A stretch of 15,135 nucleotides of DNA from Blastocatellia bacterium (GCA_013695495.1 JACDAK010000144.1:1-15135), one strand, 5' to 3'. Counted from the stretch's first letter, positions 1-8,578 are shown. Notes: generated by a model not told the origin, from the letters alone. Translations and numbers: made by a program.

Positions 1-2199
1 GAGTGTCAGCGGGGCGTATCGTCGGTCGCCGTCGCGGACAAATCGCGGATTGACGAAGTCTAACTGCGCAATCTGGCGCCGCTGACTCATGCGGATCTGG
101 CCGCCGCCCTGCCACAGATTTCCGAACAGATTGATATGCCGCAGATCGATGAACCCGCTCACTCCGACATCGGTCGAATATCCACCACCGAGCTGCATCA
201 ACCGCGGCTGCTGTTCTTCGACCTCGATTATGATGTCGGAATAGCGACCACCTTCTGCTCGGTCGCCTGCAGGTTGCGGGCGGATAGTGACGCGGGAAAA
301 TGCGTCGCTGCCGTAAAGGTTTTGTTCGCTGGCATAGATATCTTGCGCGGTCAGCAATCCGCCTGACCTCAATACTGATGCTCTTAGGATCGCTGCTTCG
401 TTAGTACGCTCATTGCCAGTTACCATGATGCGGGATATATGAACAGGCCCGCCCTCGTTGTTGACGTTGATCACGACCCGGAACATCCCCTCGCCTGTGA
501 CAGGGTCGATCGTGCGCTCGTCGATCGAAAAATCGACGGAGGCATCAAAATAGCCGGCCTGGGAATAGTGCTCGGCTATGATCCTCTGTGCATTTCTCAT
601 CTTTGCATGCGAGTAGTTTTCTCCTACGAGCGGCGGGAGAAGTGCGATGAGTTGATCATCTGTGAATGCATCGTTGCCGACGATATCCACGTGAGAAACG
701 ATGGTTGCGGGGCCCTGCTCCACGATGAAAGTGATGATCAGATTTTCACCATCCGGCGAAACACCCTGGTTCACGCGAACCTCTGCGTCGCGATACCCGA
801 GTTCACGGAGAAGAGAGCGGATCGTTGCTGCGTCTTCTTCAAGTATCCGCTCGCTTGTGTAGCCTCGCCCGTAGCCGAAGAGCGGGATGAAGCCGAAGAT
901 GTTTGCCACTTGAGTATCGAGAGCGGGCCTGATCTCATCGATCGTGAACTGGTCGGTCCCTTCCAGCCTGATATCTACCAAGCGAAGTCTGCGGTTGAGG
1001 TCAACGCGGTAGGTCAGCGTGACGGTTCTCCCTTCGAGTTCGTGGCTTGCGAGTGCCGAACAGAGGAATTCCGTTTCGTTCGGTATTGCGGTGCCGCTCT
1101 CGGACAGTGAGGGCTCTACAGAACAGATCGCTACTACGTCGACGAAAAAGTAACCTTGTTCCTGATAATAATTCTCAAGGCGGCGCTCGCCTTCGATGAT
1201 CGCAGCGTAATCGAGTGTGCCCTCACGTCGAACAGGAAGCAGCCTTCGCTGTGTTCGCGTACCGATGCGGTCACGCTCTGCATCAACGACAACCTCTACG
1301 GTCGGTCCGGAGGTTCCCGTTACTGCAATGCTCATGGTGTTAGTGTCGCTGTCATAAACAACACGGGGCTCTTCAAGCCTCGGTGCAAGAAACCCGTCGT
1401 CGCGAAGGATCTCCCGGATCTTCTCGACGTCTTGCGCTAATCGCTCGCGGGTAAATCCGGTTCCCGGCCTAAGCCTCAAGCGTTCGACCATTCCAGAAGT
1501 GTCGAAGCCCGCGATCTGAATGGTGAAGGTGTCTACCGTCGCCTGCTCTCCGGTCGAAACGCGGAAATTTACGTCCACGGCGGCTTCACCGGGCACGGCC
1601 ACCTGCGTGAACGTCACCTCCGAGCGGAAGAACCCTCGGTCGCGAAGGTACTCTAAGACCACGTTCGCGTTGTCTCGAAGTTCCTGTTCCGATACTGCGG
1701 CGCCCGGGTCGAGCAGGCTCAATCTCAGTAACAGTTCCTGCTCCGTGATCGGCTGGCCTGGCGGGCCCGTGACCTCAACGTTCACACGACGCGCCCGCGT
1801 CGTTCGCGTCAGTCTAAATCGAAGGGCGACCCCGGCACCTGCGTTCTCTGCCTCAGCTATCGCGGAAACGATGTCGCCGGTGCGATAAAGCCGCTCTAAC
1901 GTGTCCCGCATTCTGACTGCAGCGTATGTGTCGCCCAGCGTATCGCGGATGATAATGCGATACTGCTCGGCCTCGCCGTTGCCGCGATCGCCGTCTTCGA
2001 AAACGATGGTGATATCGGTGACCGGGCGGTTCTCAAATTCGGACTGGCCAGCCACGGCGGTGGTTATCAGAAAGCAACAAAATAGGGCGGCGAGGCCGGT
2101 GAAAAGGCGCGCAGCAGTACGCCGGCCCGCGGTCAGCGACGCTTCAGGTCCGGCAGTCGACTTCCTCCGGAAGATCTCTGTTACCCCCTTACTTTGCAA
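1..2199 (-). CDS. bamA: Omp85 outer-membrane assembly protein (BamA/TamA type) with about seven POTRA domains, 3' end cut by window edge
   Basis: This is an open frame of 733 codons with no stop, read by hand from 2199 down to base 1; the end of the barrel lies outside the window. After a hydrophobic segment ending TTAVA (cleavage likely after residue 50) come repeated POTRA-like units at roughly residues 52-132, 133-215, 216-300, 301-404, 405-495, 496-586 and 587-668. Most carry the family's G-[YF]-F or G-Y-x-[DF] turn (RGFFRS, DGFLAP, QGYFFV, LGYRDA, AGYFDA). The start of an Omp85 barrel follows from about 669 (LGGGYSTDVG, then NLFGNLWQGG). Omp85 proteins insert or transport outer-membrane proteins. 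The tamB gene ends 4 bases upstream, so the two are probably co-translated partners. The only plausible start in this frame after an upstream TGA is TTG at 2197-2199. That gives a long n-region of about 33 residues and no clear Shine-Dalgarno site, so the exact start is uncertain. BamA versus TamA cannot be decided from sequence reading alone. Confidence 0.9.
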   Translation of the reverse strand, partial: MQSKGVTEIFRRKSTAGPEASLTAGRRTAARLFTGLAALFCCFLITTAVAGQSEFENRPVTDITIVFEDGDRGNGEAEQYRIIIRDTLGDTYAAVRMRDTLERLYRTGDIVSAIAEAENAGAGVALRFRLTRTTRARRVNVEVTGPPGQPITEQELLLRLSLLDPGAAVSEQELRDNANVVLEYLRDRGFFRSEVTFTQVAVPGEAAVDVNFRVSTGEQATVDTFTIQIAGFDTSGMVERLRLRPGTGFTRERLAQDVEKIREILRDDGFLAPRLEEPRVVYDSDTNTMSIAVTGTSGPTVEVVVDAERDRIGTRTQRRLLPVRREGTLDYAAIIEGERRLENYYQEQGYFFVDVVAICSVEPSLSESGTAIPNETEFLCSALASHELEGRTVTLTYRVDLNRRLRLVDIRLEGTDQFTIDEIRPALDTQVANIFGFIPLFGYGRGYTSERILEEDAATIRSLLRELGYRDAEVRVNQGVSPDGENLIITFIVEQGPATIVSHVDIVGNDAFTDDQLIALLPPLVGENYSHAKMRNAQRIIAEHYSQAGYFDASVDFSIDERTIDPVTGEGMFRVVINVNNEGGPVHISRIMVTGNERTNEAAILRASVLRSGGLLTAQDIYASEQNLYGSDAFSRVTIRPQPAGDRAEGGRYSDIIIEVEEQQPRLMQLGGGYSTDVGVSGFIDLRHINLFGNLWQGGGQIRMSQRRQIAQLDFVNPRFVRDGDRRYAPLTL

Positions 2200-2203
2200 T
2201 TCT

Positions 2204-5200
2204 CTAAAAACGCTTTCTAAACCTCACTTCTATGCTGAAATTATCGCGATTCTGCGTAACGTTGCTTAACGACCGCTGTTCATATTGCGCAACAACTGAC
2301 AAGCGATTCGATACGCGGTATTCCAGTGCGATCACCTGATTTTGATCCGCCGACAGGTTCGTTGCGTAGGTGACCCGAAGGTTGTTATTTATTTGGCGTC
2401 CGACGGTAAGCCGAGCTGAAGGATCCAGCCGTTCGCCTGCAATTATCGGGTCTATCTCAAATACGTTGAGACCGAATAGCCTGTCTGTAGCTCGACGTGC
2501 CGGATTGTTGATTATCGAATCAGTCAAGATCTCGGCTGCTGTATTGATGCCGGTCGTAGCGAACGCCGAAATACCAGCTTCTGTAGCGGAAAGGTTACCG
2601 GTCGCGATCAGTGATATCACGTCGGCCTGCGGTAGAGCGGGGCTCGACCGCACCGTCGCATTAAGATTCTCTGTATCAGTAAGCGGCCCCGACAGATTGA
2701 CGAAGATCTGGTAGCCCTGAATCTCTGTTTCCGCCTGCAGGCTGATAACTGGATCGATTGCGGTGTCGGGCGGGAAGTCGATCACGGCGCGCTGCACGAC
2801 ATACCGGTCGCGTCGGAAGAATATGGTTCCGCTATTCGCAGTGACACGACCGGAGACCTCAGGGTTCGTTGTCGTGCCCGTAAGCCGAAGCGAGAGCGAT
2901 GCTGTGAGGTCGGCAAGGTTATTGCGAATGATCAGTGCATCGCGGCCCTCGATCGTGAGGTCGAAACGCGGTGCGTAGATCGAGCCAGATCCACCCGTTA
3001 GCGAAGCCTCACGGCGGCCGCCGACGAGGTTTGCGAGGTCGATGTCGCGAGTGTAAATGCTTCGGCGAGCACGGAGGCTTCCGGCAATCAGCGTTGTCAG
3101 CTCGTTGTTTATTCGTTGCCCCGATATGGTCAGAACAGCGTCGCCGGTTGTGGTGAAATCTGCCGGAAGCGGAACGGTGATGTTTGTTCCATTGAGCGCG
3201 ACGCGGTAGGCGTTTATCGTCAGGCCATCGCCCAAGAGTATGCCGCCGCTGGCTACGAATTGCCCGCCGCCGAGATAACCGGTCGCCTGTTCGATCTGCA
3301 CCTGATTCTGAGAGAAGAGTATGCGGCCGCGGAGGCGGTCGAACGTTAGCCGATCTGATCCGATGAAGGCAGCGACCGAGGCATTGTCGAGGTTCGCGGT
3401 TCCGACGAGGCGTGCTACTCGGTTTACTCCGGTTAGCCGCACAGAAACATCTGAGAAGCCCGAAAGAAATATGTCGCCCGCCGAAACGCCCGGTATCACA
3501 TTGAGCAGAGCAAGATTGACGCGACCGTCGATCGCCAGATCGTTCATTGCGTCGTCTGTGAGAGCCTTAGTGCCGGCGATAGTGAGGTTTGACCCGCCGC
3601 CCGCGAATCGTGCACTTTCAAACACTATCTCGTTGGTGCTCAGCCGAATCATTACCGGCTCGGTCGCGATGAGCGGCGTGTCTTGTATCATGAGCGACAG
3701 CTCGCTGAACTGTGCGGTGCCCGTGAGTCCTTCCGTCGAGAAGGCCCGGTTGCCCTCGGCATCGACCGCAGAAAGGTTTCCGCCGAATTCGACGCGGCCG
3801 GTGCCTGTTCCCGAGATCGAAATTCCACGCAGCTGAGGGATGAGTGCGAAGAAGGGACGCAGCGGACTTCGGTCCAGAACGTGCTGGACACGGAAGGGAA
3901 GATCGGCGTTGCCGAAATTCACGGTTGCGCTGACGAGCTGCGGCTGGCCGTCGAGTATAGCGGTGAGTTCGGCTTTCAAGATCTGATTTTCTGTAACACC
4001 GTTGATCGCCACGTCACCGAAGGGATTGTCGTTGATCACAACGTCGCGACCGCGACCGTTGAACGTCACGGAGTAGCTCGACGGCTGATCGTAGCGTCCT
4101 GTAGCTTTCGCAACGATGTCGCCCACACCGCTTATGGAAACAAGACCCTCAGTTTGCGGCACCAAGGATAGCAAAAGCGGCAGCGGCACGTTCTTTCCGT
4201 CGAGGTCGAGGTCGAACTGGGTTGACGCCCGGTCTAAGTATCCGCCGGCCGTCAGCGTCCCTTCGCCGACCCTGATCTGAGCACGTGTGAGGTCGACGCG
4301 TGTGCCAGCGAAATCGGCACGGAGCTGCAGGTCATCAAACGACTGACCGGCAATTGTTCCGCTTTGGGCCGCGATATCTACCGAACCCTGTGCGGCATTG
4401 GGCAGGCCCGAGAGTTCGACAGTTCCGGACGTGCGACCCTGAAAATCTCGAAGATTTTCCGGAAGGTCGATCGGCACCGCCGCCAGCAAGTTCCCTGCAT
4501 TGATATTGGTTAGCGTCGCGTTTACGGTTATGTTGTTTACGCCGCCGGACGGGATGTTAAGGGCGAATGCCGCTTCGCCGCCGTCGGGAGGCCTCAAGCG
4601 GCCGTCCGCAAGTTCGATGCCGAGCGGGGATACGTTGAGGTCCGTACTCAACGCACCAAGCGATCGGCCGTTCATGATCAGCGATTCGAGTGATGCTCTA
4701 GCGTCGATGTTCGGGTCGGAAACGTTACCGATTAGCGTACCTTCGAAATTGAGGTTGCCGGCGATCTCTATTCGAAGCGAATCGAGCTGCTGCTCTACCT
4801 CAGGAGCGACGCCCAGCAACCTTATGAGGCGGTCGACTTCTGAAGCTTCTTCGGAACGCAGCGCGAATGTTAGATTCGAATCATCGGTGCGAAGGTCGAG
4901 CTGGCCGGAGGCTTCGAGTCGGCTGCTGGGCGTTTGCAGGTTCGCCTCTTCAACTGTGAACAGGCCATTGACGGCTGATAGATCTATGCGGCCGTTGACG
5001 GGGATCTGGCCCTGGCTTGCGTCGCCGGCGCTGGCAGAGATCTCTGCGTTTATGGTCCCGGTCGATGTTCGGAAGTTGGTTCCGGCAAAAGTCAGGTCGA
5101 CGCGGCCGGTCGTTTGGCCCTCAAAGGGAATGACGCGGCCTGCCTGGAGTGCGATAAGAGTCGAAAGATCGAGACCCGTGAAGGTGGCATTTACGGTTGA

Positions 5201-7348
5201 TTGGGCGCGCTCGGTGAATGCGAGTGCGACGTTACCGTCGAGGCGGCCGTCCATTACTTCGGCGGTGAGGTTGGTCAGTTCTGCGCGGTCGTTGTTGATG
5301 CTGACGGAGGCTGAAGCGGCTCCGAGAGGGATGCTGCCGACAACGCCGCCGCCGAGGCTCATGTCGGCGCTGGCACGGTATCGACCTGAGGGTTCTAGAA
5401 CGAACACGGGCTGACGGATCGCGACGTTCTCAAGCGTGCCGCCCTCGCCGAGCGTGTCAGATGCGGCAAGTGTAACGGTGCCTGCATCGATATCTTCGGA
5501 ACGACCCGTGACGCGGCCTTCACGAATGGTGAGGCGAACGCCGGCGATGTTAAGACTGCCGAGAACGGCCCCGCCGGCTTCTAAGCGTGCGATGCGTGTC
5601 GCGCTGGAGTAAACGATCGTTTCAGGCCCGCGGTCATTTAATGTCAGAACGTCGGACTGAATGCCATCGACGCGGGTGCCGTTGGCGTCTATGCGGCCGA
5701 CGCGTAGGTTGCGGAGAGTTATATCCGTGGTAGCGGCCCGATCGGCCATTTCGAAGCTGTCGGCACGAATGTCGCCCGCCCGCGTTCCGCCGACGTTAGC
5801 GGAATCGGCCCGAAGGGCGTCAAGGTTGACGTCTGTCCGGTCCCCGGAGCTTCGAACCCTTAGGTTGTTTCCGCTAAGAGCTCTCAACTGTGTGTCGCCG
5901 GCTGTCATCGAGCCGGCCTGAAGGCCGGGAGCGTTTAGTTCGAACGTGCCATTTCGCGAAGAGATGCGTACGTTACGCATGGCGACATCGGTGAACGCGT
6001 TGTCGCCGGCCGAAAACCGTGCGGCGCGGGCGTTGCCGGCGTTCGCGGTGAGTTGACGGTCCTTGTATTCTGCAACGGCGTCGGAGAGGAAGAGGCCGCC
6101 GAGCGACATTCCCGGCGTGCTTGCGGCCGCTGCCTGCAGCTCGCCCACCCAGCGGAAATCTGTGCCCGTACCGCGAACATTGCCGGCGATCCGGGGAAAC
6201 TCGATGCGGAAATCGTCGAATGTGAGCAGTTCGGCTACGGCGGTGCCGTTCGCTTCGTAGTTGCGATTGGTGCCAGCGACAGTCGCGGCAATGTTGACGC
6301 CGCGGAGATAGATGCCGTCGGCGGAAAGCGTGTCAGATTCGATGCGGCCGTCGACACGATAGGTTTCGCCGCTGCCAGAGACGCGCCCGCGGAAGTTGCC
6401 GACGCCGCGGAGGGTTGCGCCGAGCGGGAAAATGTTCGATGTCTGGGTGAGGTCGACGCTCGATTCTACTGCGAGATCGTAGCGGAGCTCGGCCCAGTCG
6501 GTGAGCGTGCCGTTCATCGCAGTGTAGCCGACGGGGGTATCGATGCGGATCTCAGTTATTTCTGCACCGAAGCGGTCGGCGATTCCACCTGCTCTTATCG
6601 CGATCTGTTCGAGGGCGTTGCCGTCGTAGACGAAGCGTGATTCGGTCGTTGTGAGGTTAACGTTGTAGCGCTTTTCTTCATCGGGGACGGTGGTATCGAT
6701 GGGGTCGATCGAGAGCTGGATGTTGTTCGCGTCCGCCTCGATGCGGCGAGATGCGTCGTTGAAATGCACGACGGCATCACGAAGCGTAAAACGCATGGAT
6801 CCGAACTTGAAACTTACGCGGCCGGCCTCTTCCTCGTCGATCAGCTGAACGTTCGCAAAATTTGATCTGCCGTCCTGATCGAAAATAACCCAAGCTTCGG
6901 CGCCGTTTATCTCGGTCGTATTGATACTGATGTCGCGGCTAAGCTGCCATGCCCAGAGGTCTTCGATGGTGAGGTAAAGGTCGGCCTCGCGGATGAAGAA
7001 GAGGCGGTCGCCGGTCAGGCGGTCGTTAAATGTGGCGTTTCGCAGTTCGAGTTTTAGCGGATTAATGGTGACGCGAAACACGTCGGGCGTGAAGTCAATG
7101 CCCATGTCGGCCATACGGGCGGTGAACTGTCGCTTAATGTATTGATCGAAAACGCCATAGCGATAGAACACGACGGTGAAGAAAGCGAGCAGAACAAGCA
7201 GGACCGCACCTGAGCCGGCGACGAGCAAGGTGTTGCGGCGCGTGAAGATCCTAGCCCGCCTGATAATATCAAGTTCTTTCTCAGGCTTTTGCCGCTCAGG
7301 TTGCGGCTCTTCGGCTGGTTCGGTTTTTTCGATCTCTTCTACCGGCAT
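2204..7348 (-). CDS. tamB: TamB-like translocation and assembly module / AsmA-like lipid-bridge protein
   Basis: A 1714-residue protein, longer than E. coli TamB (about 1260). A charged cytoplasmic tail (1-39) precedes one membrane anchor at about 40-62. The next stretch is AsmA-like (residues 63-210; 'LKLELRNATF'). A very long periplasmic part is rich in alternating hydrophobic beta patterns and in G, N, T and D. The last 320 residues or so match the TamB C-terminal (DUF490) style, with SSPALPQADVISLIATG near 1575 and a terminal F after a beta-barrel-like end. The protein contains no cysteine. Known TamB proteins span the periplasm as a hydrophobic groove and partner an Omp85 protein; in lineages without TamA the partner is BamA. 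That fits the Omp85 gene 4 bases downstream. Residues 441-622 show internal repeats of about 36 residues. The start is ATG at 7346-7348, 25 bases after ribBA, with only a weak AAAGA purine run before it. Confidence 0.93.
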   Translation of the reverse strand: MPVEEIEKTEPAEEPQPERQKPEKELDIIRRARIFTRRNTLLVAGSGAVLLVLLAFFTVVFYRYGVFDQYIKRQFTARMADMGIDFTPDVFRVTINPLKLELRNATFNDRLTGDRLFFIREADLYLTIEDLWAWQLSRDISINTTEINGAEAWVIFDQDGRSNFANVQLIDEEEAGRVSFKFGSMRFTLRDAVVHFNDASRRIEADANNIQLSIDPIDTTVPDEEKRYNVNLTTTESRFVYDGNALEQIAIRAGGIADRFGAEITEIRIDTPVGYTAMNGTLTDWAELRYDLAVESSVDLTQTSNIFPLGATLRGVGNFRGRVSGSGETYRVDGRIESDTLSADGIYLRGVNIAATVAGTNRNYEANGTAVAELLTFDDFRIEFPRIAGNVRGTGTDFRWVGELQAAAASTPGMSLGGLFLSDAVAEYKDRQLTANAGNARAARFSAGDNAFTDVAMRNVRISSRNGTFELNAPGLQAGSMTAGDTQLRALSGNNLRVRSSGDRTDVNLDALRADSANVGGTRAGDIRADSFEMADRAATTDITLRNLRVGRIDANGTRVDGIQSDVLTLNDRGPETIVYSSATRIARLEAGGAVLGSLNIAGVRLTIREGRVTGRSEDIDAGTVTLAASDTLGEGGTLENVAIRQPVFVLEPSGRYRASADMSLGGGVVGSIPLGAASASVSINNDRAELTNLTAEVMDGRLDGNVALAFTERAQSTVNATFTGLDLSTLIALQAGRVIPFEGQTTGRVDLTFAGTNFRTSTGTINAEISASAGDASQGQIPVNGRIDLSAVNGLFTVEEANLQTPSSRLEASGQLDLRTDDSNLTFALRSEEASEVDRLIRLLGVAPEVEQQLDSLRIEIAGNLNFEGTLIGNVSDPNIDARASLESLIMNGRSLGALSTDLNVSPLGIELADGRLRPPDGGEAAFALNIPSGGVNNITVNATLTNINAGNLLAAVPIDLPENLRDFQGRTSGTVELSGLPNAAQGSVDIAAQSGTIAGQSFDDLQLRADFAGTRVDLTRAQIRVGEGTLTAGGYLDRASTQFDLDLDGKNVPLPLLLSLVPQTEGLVSISGVGDIVAKATGRYDQPSSYSVTFNGRGRDVVINDNPFGDVAINGVTENQILKAELTAILDGQPQLVSATVNFGNADLPFRVQHVLDRSPLRPFFALIPQLRGISISGTGTGRVEFGGNLSAVDAEGNRAFSTEGLTGTAQFSELSLMIQDTPLIATEPVMIRLSTNEIVFESARFAGGGSNLTIAGTKALTDDAMNDLAIDGRVNLALLNVIPGVSAGDIFLSGFSDVSVRLTGVNRVARLVGTANLDNASVAAFIGSDRLTFDRLRGRILFSQNQVQIEQATGYLGGGQFVASGGILLGDGLTINAYRVALNGTNITVPLPADFTTTGDAVLTISGQRINNELTTLIAGSLRARRSIYTRDIDLANLVGGRREASLTGGSGSIYAPRFDLTIEGRDALIIRNNLADLTASLSLRLTGTTTNPEVSGRVTANSGTIFFRRDRYVVQRAVIDFPPDTAIDPVISLQAETEIQGYQIFVNLSGPLTDTENLNATVRSSPALPQADVISLIATGNLSATEAGISAFATTGINTAAEILTDSIINNPARRATDRLFGLNVFEIDPIIAGERLDPSARLTVGRQINNNLRVTYATNLSADQNQVIALEYRVSNRLSVVAQYEQRSLSNVTQNRDNFSIEVRFRKRF

Positions 7349-7373
7349 TCTTTATGGCAGGCCGCAAATGCGC

Positions 7374-8501
7374 CTACAACTCCACAGTTTCAACTATCTC
7401 GAGGTCAAACGCCTCAAGCGCATTGATTTTCGGGGGATGGTTGGAGAGAAGTCGGATCCTTTTCACACCCAGGTCTTTGAGGATCTGAGCACCGATACCG
7501 TAATCGTGGACTTTACCATATCCAGTTTCGCGTTTTGCGGCCTGAAAATCAACACCCGTTTCCTGCATTAGTGAATATGTTTTTAGCTGATTAACAAGAT
7601 CAAGATTGTTCTCTCGCTGACGAAGGTACAAAACTATACCTTTTCCGGCGTCAGCGATCGCACGAAGCGATACCTGCATTGCGGGTGCTGCCTCACCCAG
7701 CGTTGAGCCGAACATCGCGAAAGTAACGTTCTCGGTCTGTACGCGAACGAGCACGGGCTCGTCAGAATCGGCGGCGTCGCCCATGACAAGTGCGACATGG
7801 GTTTCGCCATTTATTTGGTTTTCGTAAAGGATGGTCCGGAATTCGCCGTGCACGGTCGGCAGCGTAGTGTCGACAACTCGTCGCACAAGAAGCTCTTTTG
7901 CAACCCGGTACCGGACGAGGTCCGCGACGGAGACGATCTTTAGCCCGTGAAATTCGGCGAACTTCTCAAGCTCCGGCAATCGAGCCATTGTGCCGTCGTC
8001 GTTCATTATCTCGCAGATGACGGCTGCGGGCGTGAGGCCGGCGATGCGTGCCATGTCGACACTCGCTTCGGTTTGGCCGACACGGACGAGGACGCCGCCG
8101 CGTTTTGCTCGCAGCGGAAAGATGTGGCCGGGCCGGGCGAGATCGGAGGGCCGCGTGTCCGGCGAGACAGCGGTCAGAATCGTTCGGGCACGGTCGGCGG
8201 CAGAAATGCCGGTCGTTACGCCCTCGCGTGCTTCGATAGAGATCGTGAACGCCGTTCCCATGCTCGAAGTGTTCTCGGAGGTTTGCGGCGTGAGGTGCAG
8301 CTCGTCGCACCGCTCTTCGGTCATCGGCAAACAGATGAGCCCGCGGCCGTGAACCGCCATGAAGTTGATGATCGCGGGCGTTACCTTTTCAGCCGCGCAG
8401 ACGAGGTCACCCTCGTTCTCGCGGTCTTCGTCATCGACAATGATGATCAGCTTGCCGTCGCGGATGTCGGCAACGGCTTCTTCGATAGTTGCAAGGGGCA
8501 T
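7374..8501 (-). CDS. ribBA: RibBA-type protein: 3,4-dihydroxy-2-butanone 4-phosphate synthase domain fused to a degenerate GTP cyclohydrolase II-like domain (RibBX-like)
   Basis: Residues 1-200 are RibB, which makes 3,4-dihydroxy-2-butanone 4-phosphate from ribulose 5-phosphate for riboflavin. DDEDRENEGDL is at 23-33, GVTTGISAADRA at 94-105, ARPGHIFPL at 122-130 and CEIMNDDGTMAR at 163-174. The usual GHTEA is GQTEA here, with Gln at 143 where a metal-binding His is expected. Residues 205-375 align along their length with GTP cyclohydrolase II (DYGIGAQILKDLGVKRIRLL at 333-352), but the zinc-cysteine segment is gone. SEC is TEN (256-258), RCDC is replaced around 266-271 (STLGEA), and EGRGIGL is RENNLDL (296-302). 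GTP cyclohydrolase II activity is therefore unlikely, and another gene should supply it. This resembles the published RibBX variant of Proteobacteria. The start is ATG at 8499-8501, directly preceded by an in-frame TAA; no Shine-Dalgarno site is visible. It is the first gene of the leftward block with tamB and bamA. Confidence 0.92.
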   Translation of the reverse strand: MPLATIEEAVADIRDGKLIIIVDDEDRENEGDLVCAAEKVTPAIINFMAVHGRGLICLPMTEERCDELHLTPQTSENTSSMGTAFTISIEAREGVTTGISAADRARTILTAVSPDTRPSDLARPGHIFPLRAKRGGVLVRVGQTEASVDMARIAGLTPAAVICEIMNDDGTMARLPELEKFAEFHGLKIVSVADLVRYRVAKELLVRRVVDTTLPTVHGEFRTILYENQINGETHVALVMGDAADSDEPVLVRVQTENVTFAMFGSTLGEAAPAMQVSLRAIADAGKGIVLYLRQRENNLDLVNQLKTYSLMQETGVDFQAAKRETGYGKVHDYGIGAQILKDLGVKRIRLLSNHPPKINALEAFDLEIVETVEL

Positions 8502-8548
8502 TTATGTAACGACGGCCGGGGCTCCGTCAAATCCTTTGTATGTAATAG

Positions 8549-8578
8549 ATTCTAGTAAAATCCGGCGTCATTTGCGAA
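8549..8578 (-). promoter_or_regulatory. Candidate sigma-70 promoter for ribBA-tamB-bamA
   Basis: On the minus strand TTCGCA (8578-8573) and TAGAAT (8554-8549) are separated by 18 bases, matching the -35 and -10 consensus at 4/6 and 5/6. Transcription would start near 8542, giving a leader of about 40 bases before the ribBA ATG. A small inverted repeat (GACGG at 8511-8515, CCGTC at 8524-8528) lies in that leader. The leader is too short for an FMN riboswitch. This rests on consensus matching only. Confidence 0.35.

Noticed and set aside
439..1110. Long plus-strand open frame of 223 codons over the Omp85 gene
   Set aside because: It has no recognisable family features, and the opposite strand gives a clear POTRA protein over the whole stretch.
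4500..5414. Plus-strand open frame of 304 codons inside tamB
   Set aside because: Its sequence is low-complexity, rich in S, R and P, as expected for an antisense shadow of a G/T/N/D-rich beta protein; no ribosome site or family match is seen.
7054..7272. Short minus-strand frame overlapping the tamB membrane anchor
   Set aside because: It is out of frame with a confident tamB reading and has no support of its own.
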